A stretch of 64,000 bases of DNA from Deltaproteobacteria bacterium. Its GTDB lineage: Bacteria > Desulfobacterota > Desulfobacteria > Desulfobacterales > Desulfatirhabdiaceae. A program made the translations under genes and the position numbers. This document shows positions 35,985 to 43,895 of this stretch, one piece after another; position 1 is the stretch's first letter, and each line of letters opens with the position of its first letter. The stretch is taken from contig JACRBZ010000066.1 of NCBI GenBank assembly GCA_016219185.1, forward strand, positions 233,738-297,737, in the 5' to 3' direction. The notes beneath the pieces were generated by a model. The model was not told the origin of the DNA and made no database searches. It saw only the letters and a list, made by a program, of their open reading frames with translations.

Positions 35985-37511
35985 TCAGGAAGATTGCCCT
36001 TTTTGGAGTACCGCAAGCACGCCGGCCCCTTTGGGGGTAAGCCGGTATTGCTGGAGGCGGCTGTTGGGCTTGTCCGGAATGGTGGGTTCAATAAAACCTT
36101 CCGCCAAAGCCGGAGCAAGATAACGCTCGCGCAGGTGGGTGCGATCCTTCAGACCCAGATGCGCACGAATTTCGGCGTTGCCCAGGGCACCGGCTTGGCC
36201 CAGCAGTCGAACGAGCACCTCCACTGGTGGGGTGACTGGCTGGGTGACTGATGGGGTGGCTTGCCTTTCGATTTGTCCTCCCACGGTTGTAAAGGCCCGT
36301 TCCGGGTTGCGGCGCAGGGTGATCACGAAGCCATCGGTCAGCTTGAACTCCGGCTCCGGCAGACCGGCCATTCGGCAACGCTCGATCATATCGCCGGTAC
36401 CGGTGCCCATCCGTTCGATGTATTTTGTCAGGTAAAGCGGTTCCGCCAGCAACGGATTTCCCGGCACCGAGCCGTGAGGCTGCCGCAATTGCTCCAGCGT
36501 CAGCGATGGCGGAAGCGTGCCCGGATTCCAGACCTCCAACCGGTCGGCAAACAGCATCACCTGTACGCTGCCGTTGCTGGTATAATCCCGATGTGCCACA
36601 GCATTCACGATGGCTTCTCGCACCACCTCCGGCGGCATTTCGTAGGCCACCGGCGCCTGCGTACTTGCCGCACGCGTGCCGACGGCCAGATTGATCTTGG
36701 ACAGAACAAAATCCACTGCCTGATCCACGAGCTCGAAAACCGTGCCCTTGTAAACCTGATAGAACGGAATCGGCTTCCGAACCTCGGTGCCATGGAAATG
36801 CGCGCACTTGATCTCGGACGCTATAAGAAACCGTTGCGGCGCGGTGCCGAACAGCAGCTCTGCCGCATGGGTGGGACGACCTTGTCGGAGCAGATGAAGA
36901 TGTTCCAGCACTTCCTCCGGGGCAGTCTCCTCTGCCAGGGGGAAACCGCGCGCCCGCCGTGCAATGCCTACGAAACGCTGGATGCGCTCGGTCGAGAGGT
37001 CCGCCAGTGTCGCGTCCGGGCACTCGGCGGAATCGAAGGGGCCGGAGCGGATCATTCGCTTTGTCTCCAGGTATTGCACCAGCGCGGCATACACGCCGGC
37101 AACCAATTCAACATTGGTGGTAAAACGGCGGCGGATGACCTGCGCTCCGGCGTGCTGGATGAGCGCACGCATCTTGGGATGCTTTTGCAGGTCGTCCGCA
37201 TCTTTCACGAAAATCAACCGGTGCTTGTGCCGCTGCGTGGCCAGCTCGAACTCGCGCTGCGTGGGGGAAATGCCTTGAATATCTTCAAACCCATACTCGT
37301 TGCCGAACAGACCCACGTAAATATTGCACCGCACGACTTCATCGAGGTAAAGATCATCCGCCCGGCGGTCGGCGGCGGGAACTTCCTCAAACAGGAATGG
37401 TTCGAAAAATCGCCGCAGGAGCGGATCTCCGCGCAGATAATCCCGCAACGCCACCCGTTCCTCGGCAAATTCCTTCTGCACGCTGCTGATGAAAAGGCGG
37501 AGCGGCTTCAT
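35985..37511 (-). CDS. DUF4062 plus ATP-binding accessory protein of RM island
   Basis: 508 aa. Residues 1-~100 match the DUF4062 domain (LRLFISSVQKEFAEER, LFGNEYGFE), a nucleotide/TIR-like Rossmann fold. The middle carries a GHKL-type ATP-binding fold seen in RecG-like transcription regulators (VVREAIVNAVAHRDY, ERMGTGTGDMIERCR). The C-terminus is winged-helix-like. It overlaps hsdS by 4 bases and sits between hsdS and hsdR, so it was probably kept with the restriction system. A defence or regulatory role is likely but unproven. Confidence 0.8.
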   Translation of the reverse strand: MKPLRLFISSVQKEFAEERVALRDYLRGDPLLRRFFEPFLFEEVPAADRRADDLYLDEVVRCNIYVGLFGNEYGFEDIQGISPTQREFELATQRHKHRLIFVKDADDLQKHPKMRALIQHAGAQVIRRRFTTNVELVAGVYAALVQYLETKRMIRSGPFDSAECPDATLADLSTERIQRFVGIARRARGFPLAEETAPEEVLEHLHLLRQGRPTHAAELLFGTAPQRFLIASEIKCAHFHGTEVRKPIPFYQVYKGTVFELVDQAVDFVLSKINLAVGTRAASTQAPVAYEMPPEVVREAIVNAVAHRDYTSNGSVQVMLFADRLEVWNPGTLPPSLTLEQLRQPHGSVPGNPLLAEPLYLTKYIERMGTGTGDMIERCRMAGLPEPEFKLTDGFVITLRRNPERAFTTVGGQIERQATPSVTQPVTPPVEVLVRLLGQAGALGNAEIRAHLGLKDRTHLRERYLAPALAEGFIEPTIPDKPNSRLQQYRLTPKGAGVLAVLQKGQSS

Positions 37512-38743
37512 ACCAGGCGCGTCCTCCCGGTCAGTAGTTCCTGCATCATGCCCAGCTTGAGTGCGCGGGTCTTGTCACGGCGGGCTTCGAGCGCTTCAAG
37601 CTCCGCGTCCATGTCCGAGAGCACATCGGCGATGGCGGTTTGTTCAGATTGGGAAGGAAGGTGTAATTTTAACTGCGCAAGGTTTCTGGCGCTGATGTGA
37701 ACCACTGCGTCTCCTTGCCCCATACGCGCTTTCTGGCTCGCTACGCTCGACTGGTTCATGAGATATCCGAGAAACATCGAGTCTTGACCAACGGGTCTGA
37801 AGATCACGATGTCCCCACCAGCGTAGGCTTCTTGATTACCGAGGAACGCGATGCACTTGCCGATTTCCTCAGCCGTCTCACCCGAACCGGCAAACAGCAG
37901 ATCCCCCTTCTCGATGCGTTGGCTTTGCTCGGCTGTAGCTGGTGTAATGAAAGAGTTGAAGGCTTTGAGATAGTCGTTGTGGTGCGTGTAGATTTCACCG
38001 TAACGAACGCAGGGCAGTCCATCCGCAACGACTTCGTCTTTCTTGATGCCGCTGCCTTTCGAGAACATGCCAACATCCCCCAAATGCTTCACTTCCCACT
38101 TGCCGTGAAAGCCGGGGAGGCGTTTTTGGCCGGTGAGGAGCTGCTGCATTCCGGCCTGTTTGATATTGCGCTTTTTGGCGATAAGCTGGTCCAGTGCGTC
38201 GATCAGCGCATCCACATCGCTCAACGCGTCCGCAATGACGCGTTGTTCGGGTAGCGGTGGAATAGCAACCATAGTTTCTAAGAACTGCGTCTTGTTGACT
38301 ATGGGGACCGCCTGTTCGCCTGCCAATGCTCTGATCTTGGGCACAGCGGTGCAAACAGAGTAATAGAGATAGTCAACCGAAAAGTCGGGTGACGGGAAGA
38401 TTGAGTTGATTTGCTGATTCGATGTTAGCTCGACCGAAGCAATTCCACACTTACCGATTGTCGAGCCTATACAGACAAAGAGGATTGAGTTTTTGGGAAA
38501 ACGCCGGGAAATCGCGAATCCCTTTTTCGACAGTCTCTTTTCGGTTGAGGTTATTCTTTTCGCCTCACCCAAGTCCACTGGACCGACGAAGAGAAACTCA
38601 TCACCATAGTTAGCGGCATCCCAAGTCGGCGGAGTATTCCCGGTTGCAATGGTTGCAATTTCGCCGAGTCGCTTCACCTCCCACTCTTTCGGAATCACCC
38701 CCACCTCGGTCTGCTTGTAGCCGGGTTTCACTTTCTCGCTCAT
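37508..38743 (-). CDS. hsdS: type I restriction enzyme, S (specificity) subunit
   Basis: 411 aa. Two target recognition domains are each followed by a conserved helical repeat (LPEQRVIADALSDVDALIDAL... and SEQTAIADVLSDMDAELEALE...), giving a bipartite DNA recognition sequence. It assembles with HsdM and HsdR. It overlaps both neighbours by 4 bases. Both halves look intact, so the two half-sites should both be read. The target sequence cannot be inferred. Confidence 0.93.
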   Translation of the reverse strand: MSEKVKPGYKQTEVGVIPKEWEVKRLGEIATIATGNTPPTWDAANYGDEFLFVGPVDLGEAKRITSTEKRLSKKGFAISRRFPKNSILFVCIGSTIGKCGIASVELTSNQQINSIFPSPDFSVDYLYYSVCTAVPKIRALAGEQAVPIVNKTQFLETMVAIPPLPEQRVIADALSDVDALIDALDQLIAKKRNIKQAGMQQLLTGQKRLPGFHGKWEVKHLGDVGMFSKGSGIKKDEVVADGLPCVRYGEIYTHHNDYLKAFNSFITPATAEQSQRIEKGDLLFAGSGETAEEIGKCIAFLGNQEAYAGGDIVIFRPVGQDSMFLGYLMNQSSVASQKARMGQGDAVVHISARNLAQLKLHLPSQSEQTAIADVLSDMDAELEALEARRDKTRALKLGMMQELLTGRTRLV

Positions 38744-39045
38744 GGCTTCGCCTCCTGGTCGGAATCCCAGAATTCACGATAGGCCTCGATATATTGCACT
38801 GTTGCGGTTGGGTTAATGTGAAAATAGTAGCGGCAGAGCTTTTTGTAGAGACGGAGTGCAGGCTCGTAGCCACAGAAATCGAGCAGGTGATCAAGGGTGT
38901 GCTCGATGTGCCGGGCATCGCGGCTACTGGTGGCGATGATGGTTTCCACGATGGGCGTGTATTGGGTCACAGCGATGGTTTGCAGCTCCTGCATCTTTTC
39001 GGCGATAGCGCTCACGGACTGGAGCAGCGTATCGTAGTCGTTCAT
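38740..39045 (-). CDS. 101-aa hypothetical protein of RM island
   Basis: A small helical protein starting MNDYDTLLQS. It overlaps the kilA-N gene stop and the hsdS start by 4 bases each (ATGA at both ends), strong evidence that it is really translated. The sequence is rich in His, Tyr and aromatic residues (LYKKLCRYYFHINP). No domain is recognised. It may be a subunit, regulator or inhibitor for the restriction enzyme. Confidence 0.65.
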   Translation of the reverse strand: MNDYDTLLQSVSAIAEKMQELQTIAVTQYTPIVETIIATSSRDARHIEHTLDHLLDFCGYEPALRLYKKLCRYYFHINPTATVQYIEAYREFWDSDQEAKP

Positions 39046-39573
39046 GGCCGCTCCGTTTTCTCGGTTGCCCCTGGCAGGCCGATGGTGCTGACGGCAGTGA
39101 GGGTCAGCATCTGACGGATGGCGATCTGGTTGAGACGTTTCAGGCGGTCGCCCTGCGGAAGGTTCATGTGGATGAATTCCGCGTTCATGCCCTCGATGCT
39201 GGCCAACACGAGCAGTTGCTCCACCGTCGCATATTCCCGCATGTTGCCTTCGAGACCGGGGGGGGCATTGCTCCACGGCGCGGGTCTTCTCAATCCATTG
39301 CTTCGGGGTTAGGGTGAAATTGTTCAAGCCGGACTGCATTTTAATCCCGTCGAATTCGACGGGATTAAAACCGGGATTGTTGAGCCGTTCCCATACACCG
39401 AGAAATTCGACGGTATTGCGATTTCTGAGCCAGTTTCGTATCAAATCGTCCGTATGTTCGGCGTTCTTGTAACGGGCGATGTCCGTGGGGCAGATGTAGT
39501 CTTCGTTCGTTTGCGAGAGCACGGTGATGGCCGTGCCCTGGACTTCGATGGTGGATTTCTTTGATTTGCTCAT
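39042..39573 (-). pseudogene. KilA-N domain protein, frameshifted at G8 tract
   Basis: About 177 residues if joined. The first part (from 39573) has the KilA-N DNA-binding domain (NEDYICPTDIARYKN, LIRNWLRNRNTVEFLGVWE, LTPKQWIEKT). The second part (39293 to 39042) has NMREYATVEQLLVLASIEGMNAEFI and ERLxxLN-like residues found C-terminally in RM-linked KilA-N proteins. The frame changes at eight consecutive G bases (39258-39265 on the plus strand). The start overlaps the hsdM stop by 4 bases. The tract makes slippage, phase variation or a sequencing error all plausible. Confidence 0.72.
39258..39265. repeat. G8 homopolymer in kilA-N
   Basis: Eight consecutive G bases exactly at the frame switch of the KilA-N gene. 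Confidence 0.9.
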
Positions 39574-42119
39574 GGCGGGCATCCCATCCGTTTGAGGTGT
39601 TCGTCCACGCGGGAGGCGAGGATTTCCACTGTCTTCGTGAGCTGTGGTAGCGGGGTTGCGTAGCGTTCGGCGAGTTCCCGGATACGCCCGGTAAGCGTCT
39701 GCGACACGCGATCCAGTTCGCCTTGTACGGCGGCGGCAAGCCGGGCCAACCACTTGTTGTCCACCACAAGCTTCTTGATTTCGTCCTCGGTCAGCTTGCC
39801 ATACTGGGCCGCGACCTTGACCATGAGGGTTTCCTGCGCGGCTTTGATCTTCGCGGTGGTGGCTGCTTCCTTTTCGATGAGGGTGAAGTAGTCGCTGAGC
39901 ACCTTGCGCTCGTCCGCTACGTTCGCGTCACCCTTGATTTCCTTCAGCCGGGACGCGACCGAGGCCTTGGTGAGTTTGTCCTTGTCATTTTTTGCCGACT
40001 CCAGGAGCCCTTCCTCTCCGCTGTGCTCCTCGGCCATTTCTTCCATTGCCTGCCGGGTAGCTGCGATCTCGACTTCCAGCTTCTCGATTTTCTCCTGCTC
40101 AGCGGTAAAGTAGAGGGCAATGACCAGAACGGTCGGAATCAACTCGGTTTTATACTTCAGCTTGCCGACGGTGAAATCGGGCTTCTCCTTTGTTTTGCTG
40201 CTTTTCTCCTCAACGATGAGTCGGGGCCTGGCAGCTTCGCGCCAACCGTCGCTTACGATCATGTAAACGTCGTCTTGCATGGTCTCTTCCCAGTAGTCCA
40301 GGAGGTGCTGATACACATCGTAGGGGTCGAGCAGCCGGGCTTTCTCGAAGGTGACGAGCAGATCCTCGGAGAGGGTTTCGATGAGCGCCTTGGGTTTGCC
40401 CACCTGGTCGATGCCTTTCAGAAGCGGGGTGTTGGCAGCCTTCCACTTTGCGAACAGCCTGCTCACGGATTCATTGTAGGCGGTGAACTCCGCGTGGCCG
40501 AAGATGGTTTCTTTAATGGATAATGCCGGGTTGACAATGGATAACGCAGCGGGAGGAAAGTCTTTCGCCAAAAGATCTTCCGGCAATTGTCTATGATCCA
40601 TTTTCAATCTCGAATAGCCGGGGCGGTCGGCTTTCTCGAACAGCGCATCGCGCACGCCGGGGATGACCTGCCAGTAGCGTTCGAGCGCATCGATGTCGCG
40701 GTCCGGGATGCCGCCGTGCAAATGGGCGTCGATGTCCTGCAGGTCCTCCGGTTCGGTGCTGTCGATGTAACGCGGAAGGTTGAGGTTGAAATCGTTTTTC
40801 GGATCGCTGATTTCCGCCACCGGCACCATGCGCGCGTAACGCGGGATTTCGGCCTGGCGGGTGAAGGTGTCCACGATCTTGTGAATGTCCTGTGCGCGCA
40901 GGCGGTTCTTGTTGCCGTCCTTGATGAAACCCTTGGAGGCGTCAATCATGAAAATGCCCTTGCGGGCAGCGGCATTTTCTTTGTCGAGCACGATGATGCA
41001 GGCCGGAATCCCAGTGCCGTAAAAGAGGTTCGCCGGCAGTCCGATGACGGCCTTGACATAGCCGCGTTGGATAAGGTTCTTGCGGATAACGGCCTCGGCG
41101 TTTCCCCTGAACAACACGCCATGCGGGAGAATGCATGCGCCTTTGCCGTTGGGTTTGAGCGAACGGAGAATGTGAAGCAAGTAGGCATAGTCACCCTGCT
41201 TGGCGGGCGGCACGCCGAATCCCACGAAGCGGCCGTAATCCTTGGCGGTTTGTTCACCGCTGACGGAGCCACTCCCACCTTCATTGGGATGAAGGCCGGA
41301 ACTCCACCGCTTGTCGCTGAAAGGCGGATTGGCGACCACATAGTCGAAGGTCTTGATGGCGTCGCCGTCTTTGTAGAGCGGATTGGCAAGGGTGTTGCCC
41401 TGCATGATGAGCGCGGTGGCATAGTCGTGCAGGATCATGTTCATGCGTGCGAGTCCGGCGGTTGCCGAATCCTTTTCCTGCCCGTAAAGAGTTACCTTCG
41501 CGGTGGCTTCGTCCCCGACCTTCAGAAGCAGCGAACCGGAGCCGCAGGTGGGATCATAGACGGTGGTGGCGTTGCTTGTCCGGGCGTGGCGAATGCCGAG
41601 GATTTTCGCGATGACGCGGCTGACCTCGGCCGGGGTGTAGAACTGGCCCTTGCTCTTGCCGCTTTCGGTGGCAAAATGCCGCATGAGATACTCGTAAGCG
41701 TCACCGAGAATGTCGTCACCGTCGGCGCGGTTCCTGGAAAAATCAAGGGCCGGGTTTTCAAAGATCGCGATGAGGTTGGTGAGGCGATCCACCATTTCCT
41801 TGCCGCTGCCGAGCTTTGTGGCATCGTTGAAGTCAGGCATGTCGGACAGCTTGTTGGCACTGGCCAGCGGTCCGAGGATCTTCTTGTTGATCTGATCGCC
41901 GATGTCGCTCTTGCCCTTGAACGCAACCATGTCGGCAAAGCCGGCGCCCGCCGGAATCGTGATCGGGGCAAAGGGCTGGCCGGCGTATTTGTCGCTGACA
42001 TATTTTACAAAGAGCAGGACCAGGACATAGTCCTTGTATTGACTGGCATCCATGCCGCCGCGCAGCTCATCGCATGACTGCCAGAGGGAGCTGTAAAGTT
42101 CGGATTTTTTAAGGGCCAT
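39570..42119 (-). CDS. hsdM: type I restriction enzyme, M (methyltransferase) subunit
   Basis: 849 aa. An N6-adenine methyltransferase using SAM. Motif I is DPTCGSG (189-195, usually DPACGSG) and the catalytic motif is NPPF (264-267). The long C-terminal half contains coiled coil (about 680-800), larger than E. coli HsdM (~530) but usual for this subclass. A 30-codon segment (40512-40601) bounded by ATGGAT-type inverted repeats looks like an in-frame insertion. The gene begins two bases after the LUD gene stop. First gene of the island. Confidence 0.92.
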   Translation of the reverse strand: MALKKSELYSSLWQSCDELRGGMDASQYKDYVLVLLFVKYVSDKYAGQPFAPITIPAGAGFADMVAFKGKSDIGDQINKKILGPLASANKLSDMPDFNDATKLGSGKEMVDRLTNLIAIFENPALDFSRNRADGDDILGDAYEYLMRHFATESGKSKGQFYTPAEVSRVIAKILGIRHARTSNATTVYDPTCGSGSLLLKVGDEATAKVTLYGQEKDSATAGLARMNMILHDYATALIMQGNTLANPLYKDGDAIKTFDYVVANPPFSDKRWSSGLHPNEGGSGSVSGEQTAKDYGRFVGFGVPPAKQGDYAYLLHILRSLKPNGKGACILPHGVLFRGNAEAVIRKNLIQRGYVKAVIGLPANLFYGTGIPACIIVLDKENAAARKGIFMIDASKGFIKDGNKNRLRAQDIHKIVDTFTRQAEIPRYARMVPVAEISDPKNDFNLNLPRYIDSTEPEDLQDIDAHLHGGIPDRDIDALERYWQVIPGVRDALFEKADRPGYSRLKMDHRQLPEDLLAKDFPPAALSIVNPALSIKETIFGHAEFTAYNESVSRLFAKWKAANTPLLKGIDQVGKPKALIETLSEDLLVTFEKARLLDPYDVYQHLLDYWEETMQDDVYMIVSDGWREAARPRLIVEEKSSKTKEKPDFTVGKLKYKTELIPTVLVIALYFTAEQEKIEKLEVEIAATRQAMEEMAEEHSGEEGLLESAKNDKDKLTKASVASRLKEIKGDANVADERKVLSDYFTLIEKEAATTAKIKAAQETLMVKVAAQYGKLTEDEIKKLVVDNKWLARLAAAVQGELDRVSQTLTGRIRELAERYATPLPQLTKTVEILASRVDEHLKRMGCPP
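40512..40601 (-). repeat. in-frame 90-bp insertion-like segment in hsdM
   Basis: The segment begins ATGGATCA and ends TTATCCAT (minus strand), near-perfect terminal inverted repeats. The direct repeat AATGGATAA occurs at 40515-40523 and 40536-40544. It adds 30 residues starting MDHRQLPEDL in a region that otherwise reads RPGYSRLK / ETIFGHAEF. It resembles a miniature repeat tolerated by the protein. Confidence 0.35.
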
Positions 42120-42121
42120 TT

Positions 42122-42766
42122 TTAATACCCCAGATTTTCGCCCACGAGCTTAACATGAATCCGGTCCTTGATCATGTGGCCTTCGATGATGCTCCACATA
42201 TTGCAGATGCGCTGGGGGGACTTGCAGTCCACGCACAATCCGGTTTCCACGCAAGGGGTATCCACGCCGAATCGGGCTGCATTCACCGGAGCTGCATAAT
42301 GTTTGATCCTGGCCATGGCTGATTCCAGATCCGCTGCAATCTTGTTGACTCCCACCACCAGAATGACCTTCCGGGGCCCGAATGTCATGGCCGCAACCCG
42401 GTTTCCCATGCCATCCAGGTTGACCAGCTTCCCATCCAGGGTGATTGCATTGGAGCTGGAAATCATGATATCGGCCGTCATGCCCTTTCGCCTGAGTTCC
42501 AGTTTCTCCTCGGGTGTTATATCCGTTCTGTAAGGATCGATGATTTCAATCCCCGGCAGAGCGGCTATCGCTTCCCATAGTCCCATATTCGTGGCTGTCA
42601 TCGAGCCGCATCGATAGATGATGGCGCCTTTTGGAATCATGGAAAGGATTTCATCTTTGGCTTGAGCGGCCGTGGGAGCATAACTTCCCGCCATTCTGCG
42701 CTTCTCCAGATTCTTGATGATTTTGTGTGCAACCGTTTCCCCCCACCGGCACTGATGATTATCCAT
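42122..42766 (-). CDS. LUD-domain protein
   Basis: 214 aa of the LutC-like LUD family, associated with lactate utilisation and quinone- or Fe-S-linked oxidation. Core blocks are GAIIYRCGSMTATN and SSNAITLDGKLVNLDGMGNRVAA. The C-terminal part has a cysteine cluster, CVETGLCVDCKSPQRIC, as in the stand-alone LUD (DUF162) group; it may bind a cluster. RBS GGAAAGGAG is strong. There is no lactate gene nearby. The stop is only two bases from hsdM, so transcription of the restriction island may start at this gene's promoter. Confidence 0.82.
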   Translation of the reverse strand: MDNHQCRWGETVAHKIIKNLEKRRMAGSYAPTAAQAKDEILSMIPKGAIIYRCGSMTATNMGLWEAIAALPGIEIIDPYRTDITPEEKLELRRKGMTADIMISSSNAITLDGKLVNLDGMGNRVAAMTFGPRKVILVVGVNKIAADLESAMARIKHYAAPVNAARFGVDTPCVETGLCVDCKSPQRICNMWSIIEGHMIKDRIHVKLVGENLGY

Positions 42767-43153
42767 GCTATTTCTCCTTTCCTTCCGTTATCGGAATGTG
42801 GCGTTATTTTCTGATTTATATGGCGCTTGATGCCCGGGCAGATAGAATTGCCTGAAATAAGGCAAATTCAAGTACGGATCTTTATATATTCGATTGTACT
42901 ATGAAAAGCAAAAAATAAGGCTCGCATCACTTCGCACGAACCGGATTGCCCTCCCGTAGCCGACCCTGTTGATATGGCTGCCGGCAGCAGATACCGCTTG
43001 AATAACTTTTCTCGTCCTGCTATTTTTCAACCATCCATTCTCATGCTGTCACCTGCCATTTTACACAACATGCACAAAAGGGGACCATGTCGGAACAACA
43101 TTATCAATTAATTATTTTCTCCGGTTAACTCTCCGGCGGGGAACATCCGGAAA
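42767..43153. other. divergent intergenic region LUD / export operon
   Basis: About 390 bases with no gene. It holds a clean dyad, TTGCCT-N6-AGGCAA (42848-42865), and a 20-base sequence at 42983-43002 identical to 4129-4148. Confidence 0.45.
42848..42865. promoter_or_regulatory. 18-bp dyad, possible operator
   Basis: TTGCCT and AGGCAA are exact inverse copies six bases apart, about 80 bases upstream of the LUD gene. It could bind a dimeric regulator of either divergent unit. Confidence 0.4.
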
Positions 43154-43891
43154 ATGACGGTTAAAGTACAGCAGACACAAAACCCGCAAGACGTTGTATT
43201 CCAGGTACGGGAACTGACCAAAACCTATAAACTGGGAGAGGTGGAAGTCCATGCCTTGCGGGGAGCGAATCTGGAACTCTTTCCCGGCGAGCTGGTTGTG
43301 CTGCTCGGGCCGTCCGGAAGCGGCAAATCCACGTTGCTGAATATTCTCGGCGGTCTGGATACGGCGACCAGCGGCTTTGTTTCATACCGGGGCAAGGACC
43401 TGACCCATGCCGGCGAACAGGAACTGACGGAATACCGCCGCTTTCATGTGGGATTCGTCTTTCAGTTTTACAATCTGATTCCCAGTCTCACGGCAAAAGA
43501 GAATGTGGCGGTCGTGACGGAGATCGCCAGAAACCCCATGATTCCGGAAGATGCCCTGGCCATGGTCGGATTAACCGAGCGCCTGGATCATTTTCCCGCG
43601 CAACTGTCCGGCGGAGAGCAGCAACGCGTGGCCATCGCTCGTGCGATCTCAAAAAATCCTGCGGTGCTGCTTTGTGACGAACCTACCGGAGCCCTGGATT
43701 CCAAGACCGGCATCGTGGTGCTCGAAGCGCTGGAGCGGATCAATCGCGAGCTCGGCACGGCAACGGCGATCATCACCCATAATGCGGACATCGCCGGCAT
43801 GGCCGACCGGGTCATTTATCTCAGCAACGGCAGAATTTCGGAAGTCAGAACGCAGACGGCAAGAAAATCGCCCGGCGAGCTGCAATGGTGA
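43154..43891 (+). CDS. ABC exporter ATPase (MacB/LolD-like)
   Basis: 245 aa. Walker A is GPSGSGKS, signature LSGGEQQR, and Walker [12 protein letters not shown]. Sequences such as [19 protein letters not shown] match the MacB/LolD/FtsE group. It powers the FtsX-type permease whose ATG lies 4 bases downstream. With that permease and an HlyD-type adaptor it forms a tripartite exporter without an outer membrane partner encoded here. Confidence 0.88.
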   Translation: MTVKVQQTQNPQDVVFQVRELTKTYKLGEVEVHALRGANLELFPGELVVLLGPSGSGKSTLLNILGGLDTATSGFVSYRGKDLTHAGEQELTEYRRFHVGFVFQFYNLIPSLTAKENVAVVTEIARNPMIPEDALAMVGLTERLDHFPAQLSGGEQQRVAIARAISKNPAVLLCDEPTGALDSKTGIVVLEALERINRELGTATAIITHNADIAGMADRVIYLSNGRISEVRTQTARKSPGELQW

Positions 43892-43895
43892 GGCT

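Noticed and set aside
36261..37700. 479-codon open frame on the plus strand
   Set aside because: Antisense to the DUF4062 gene and the end of hsdS, both part of a tightly coupled operon.
40587..42077. 496-codon open frame on the plus strand
   Set aside because: Antisense shadow of hsdM, which has intact methyltransferase motifs.
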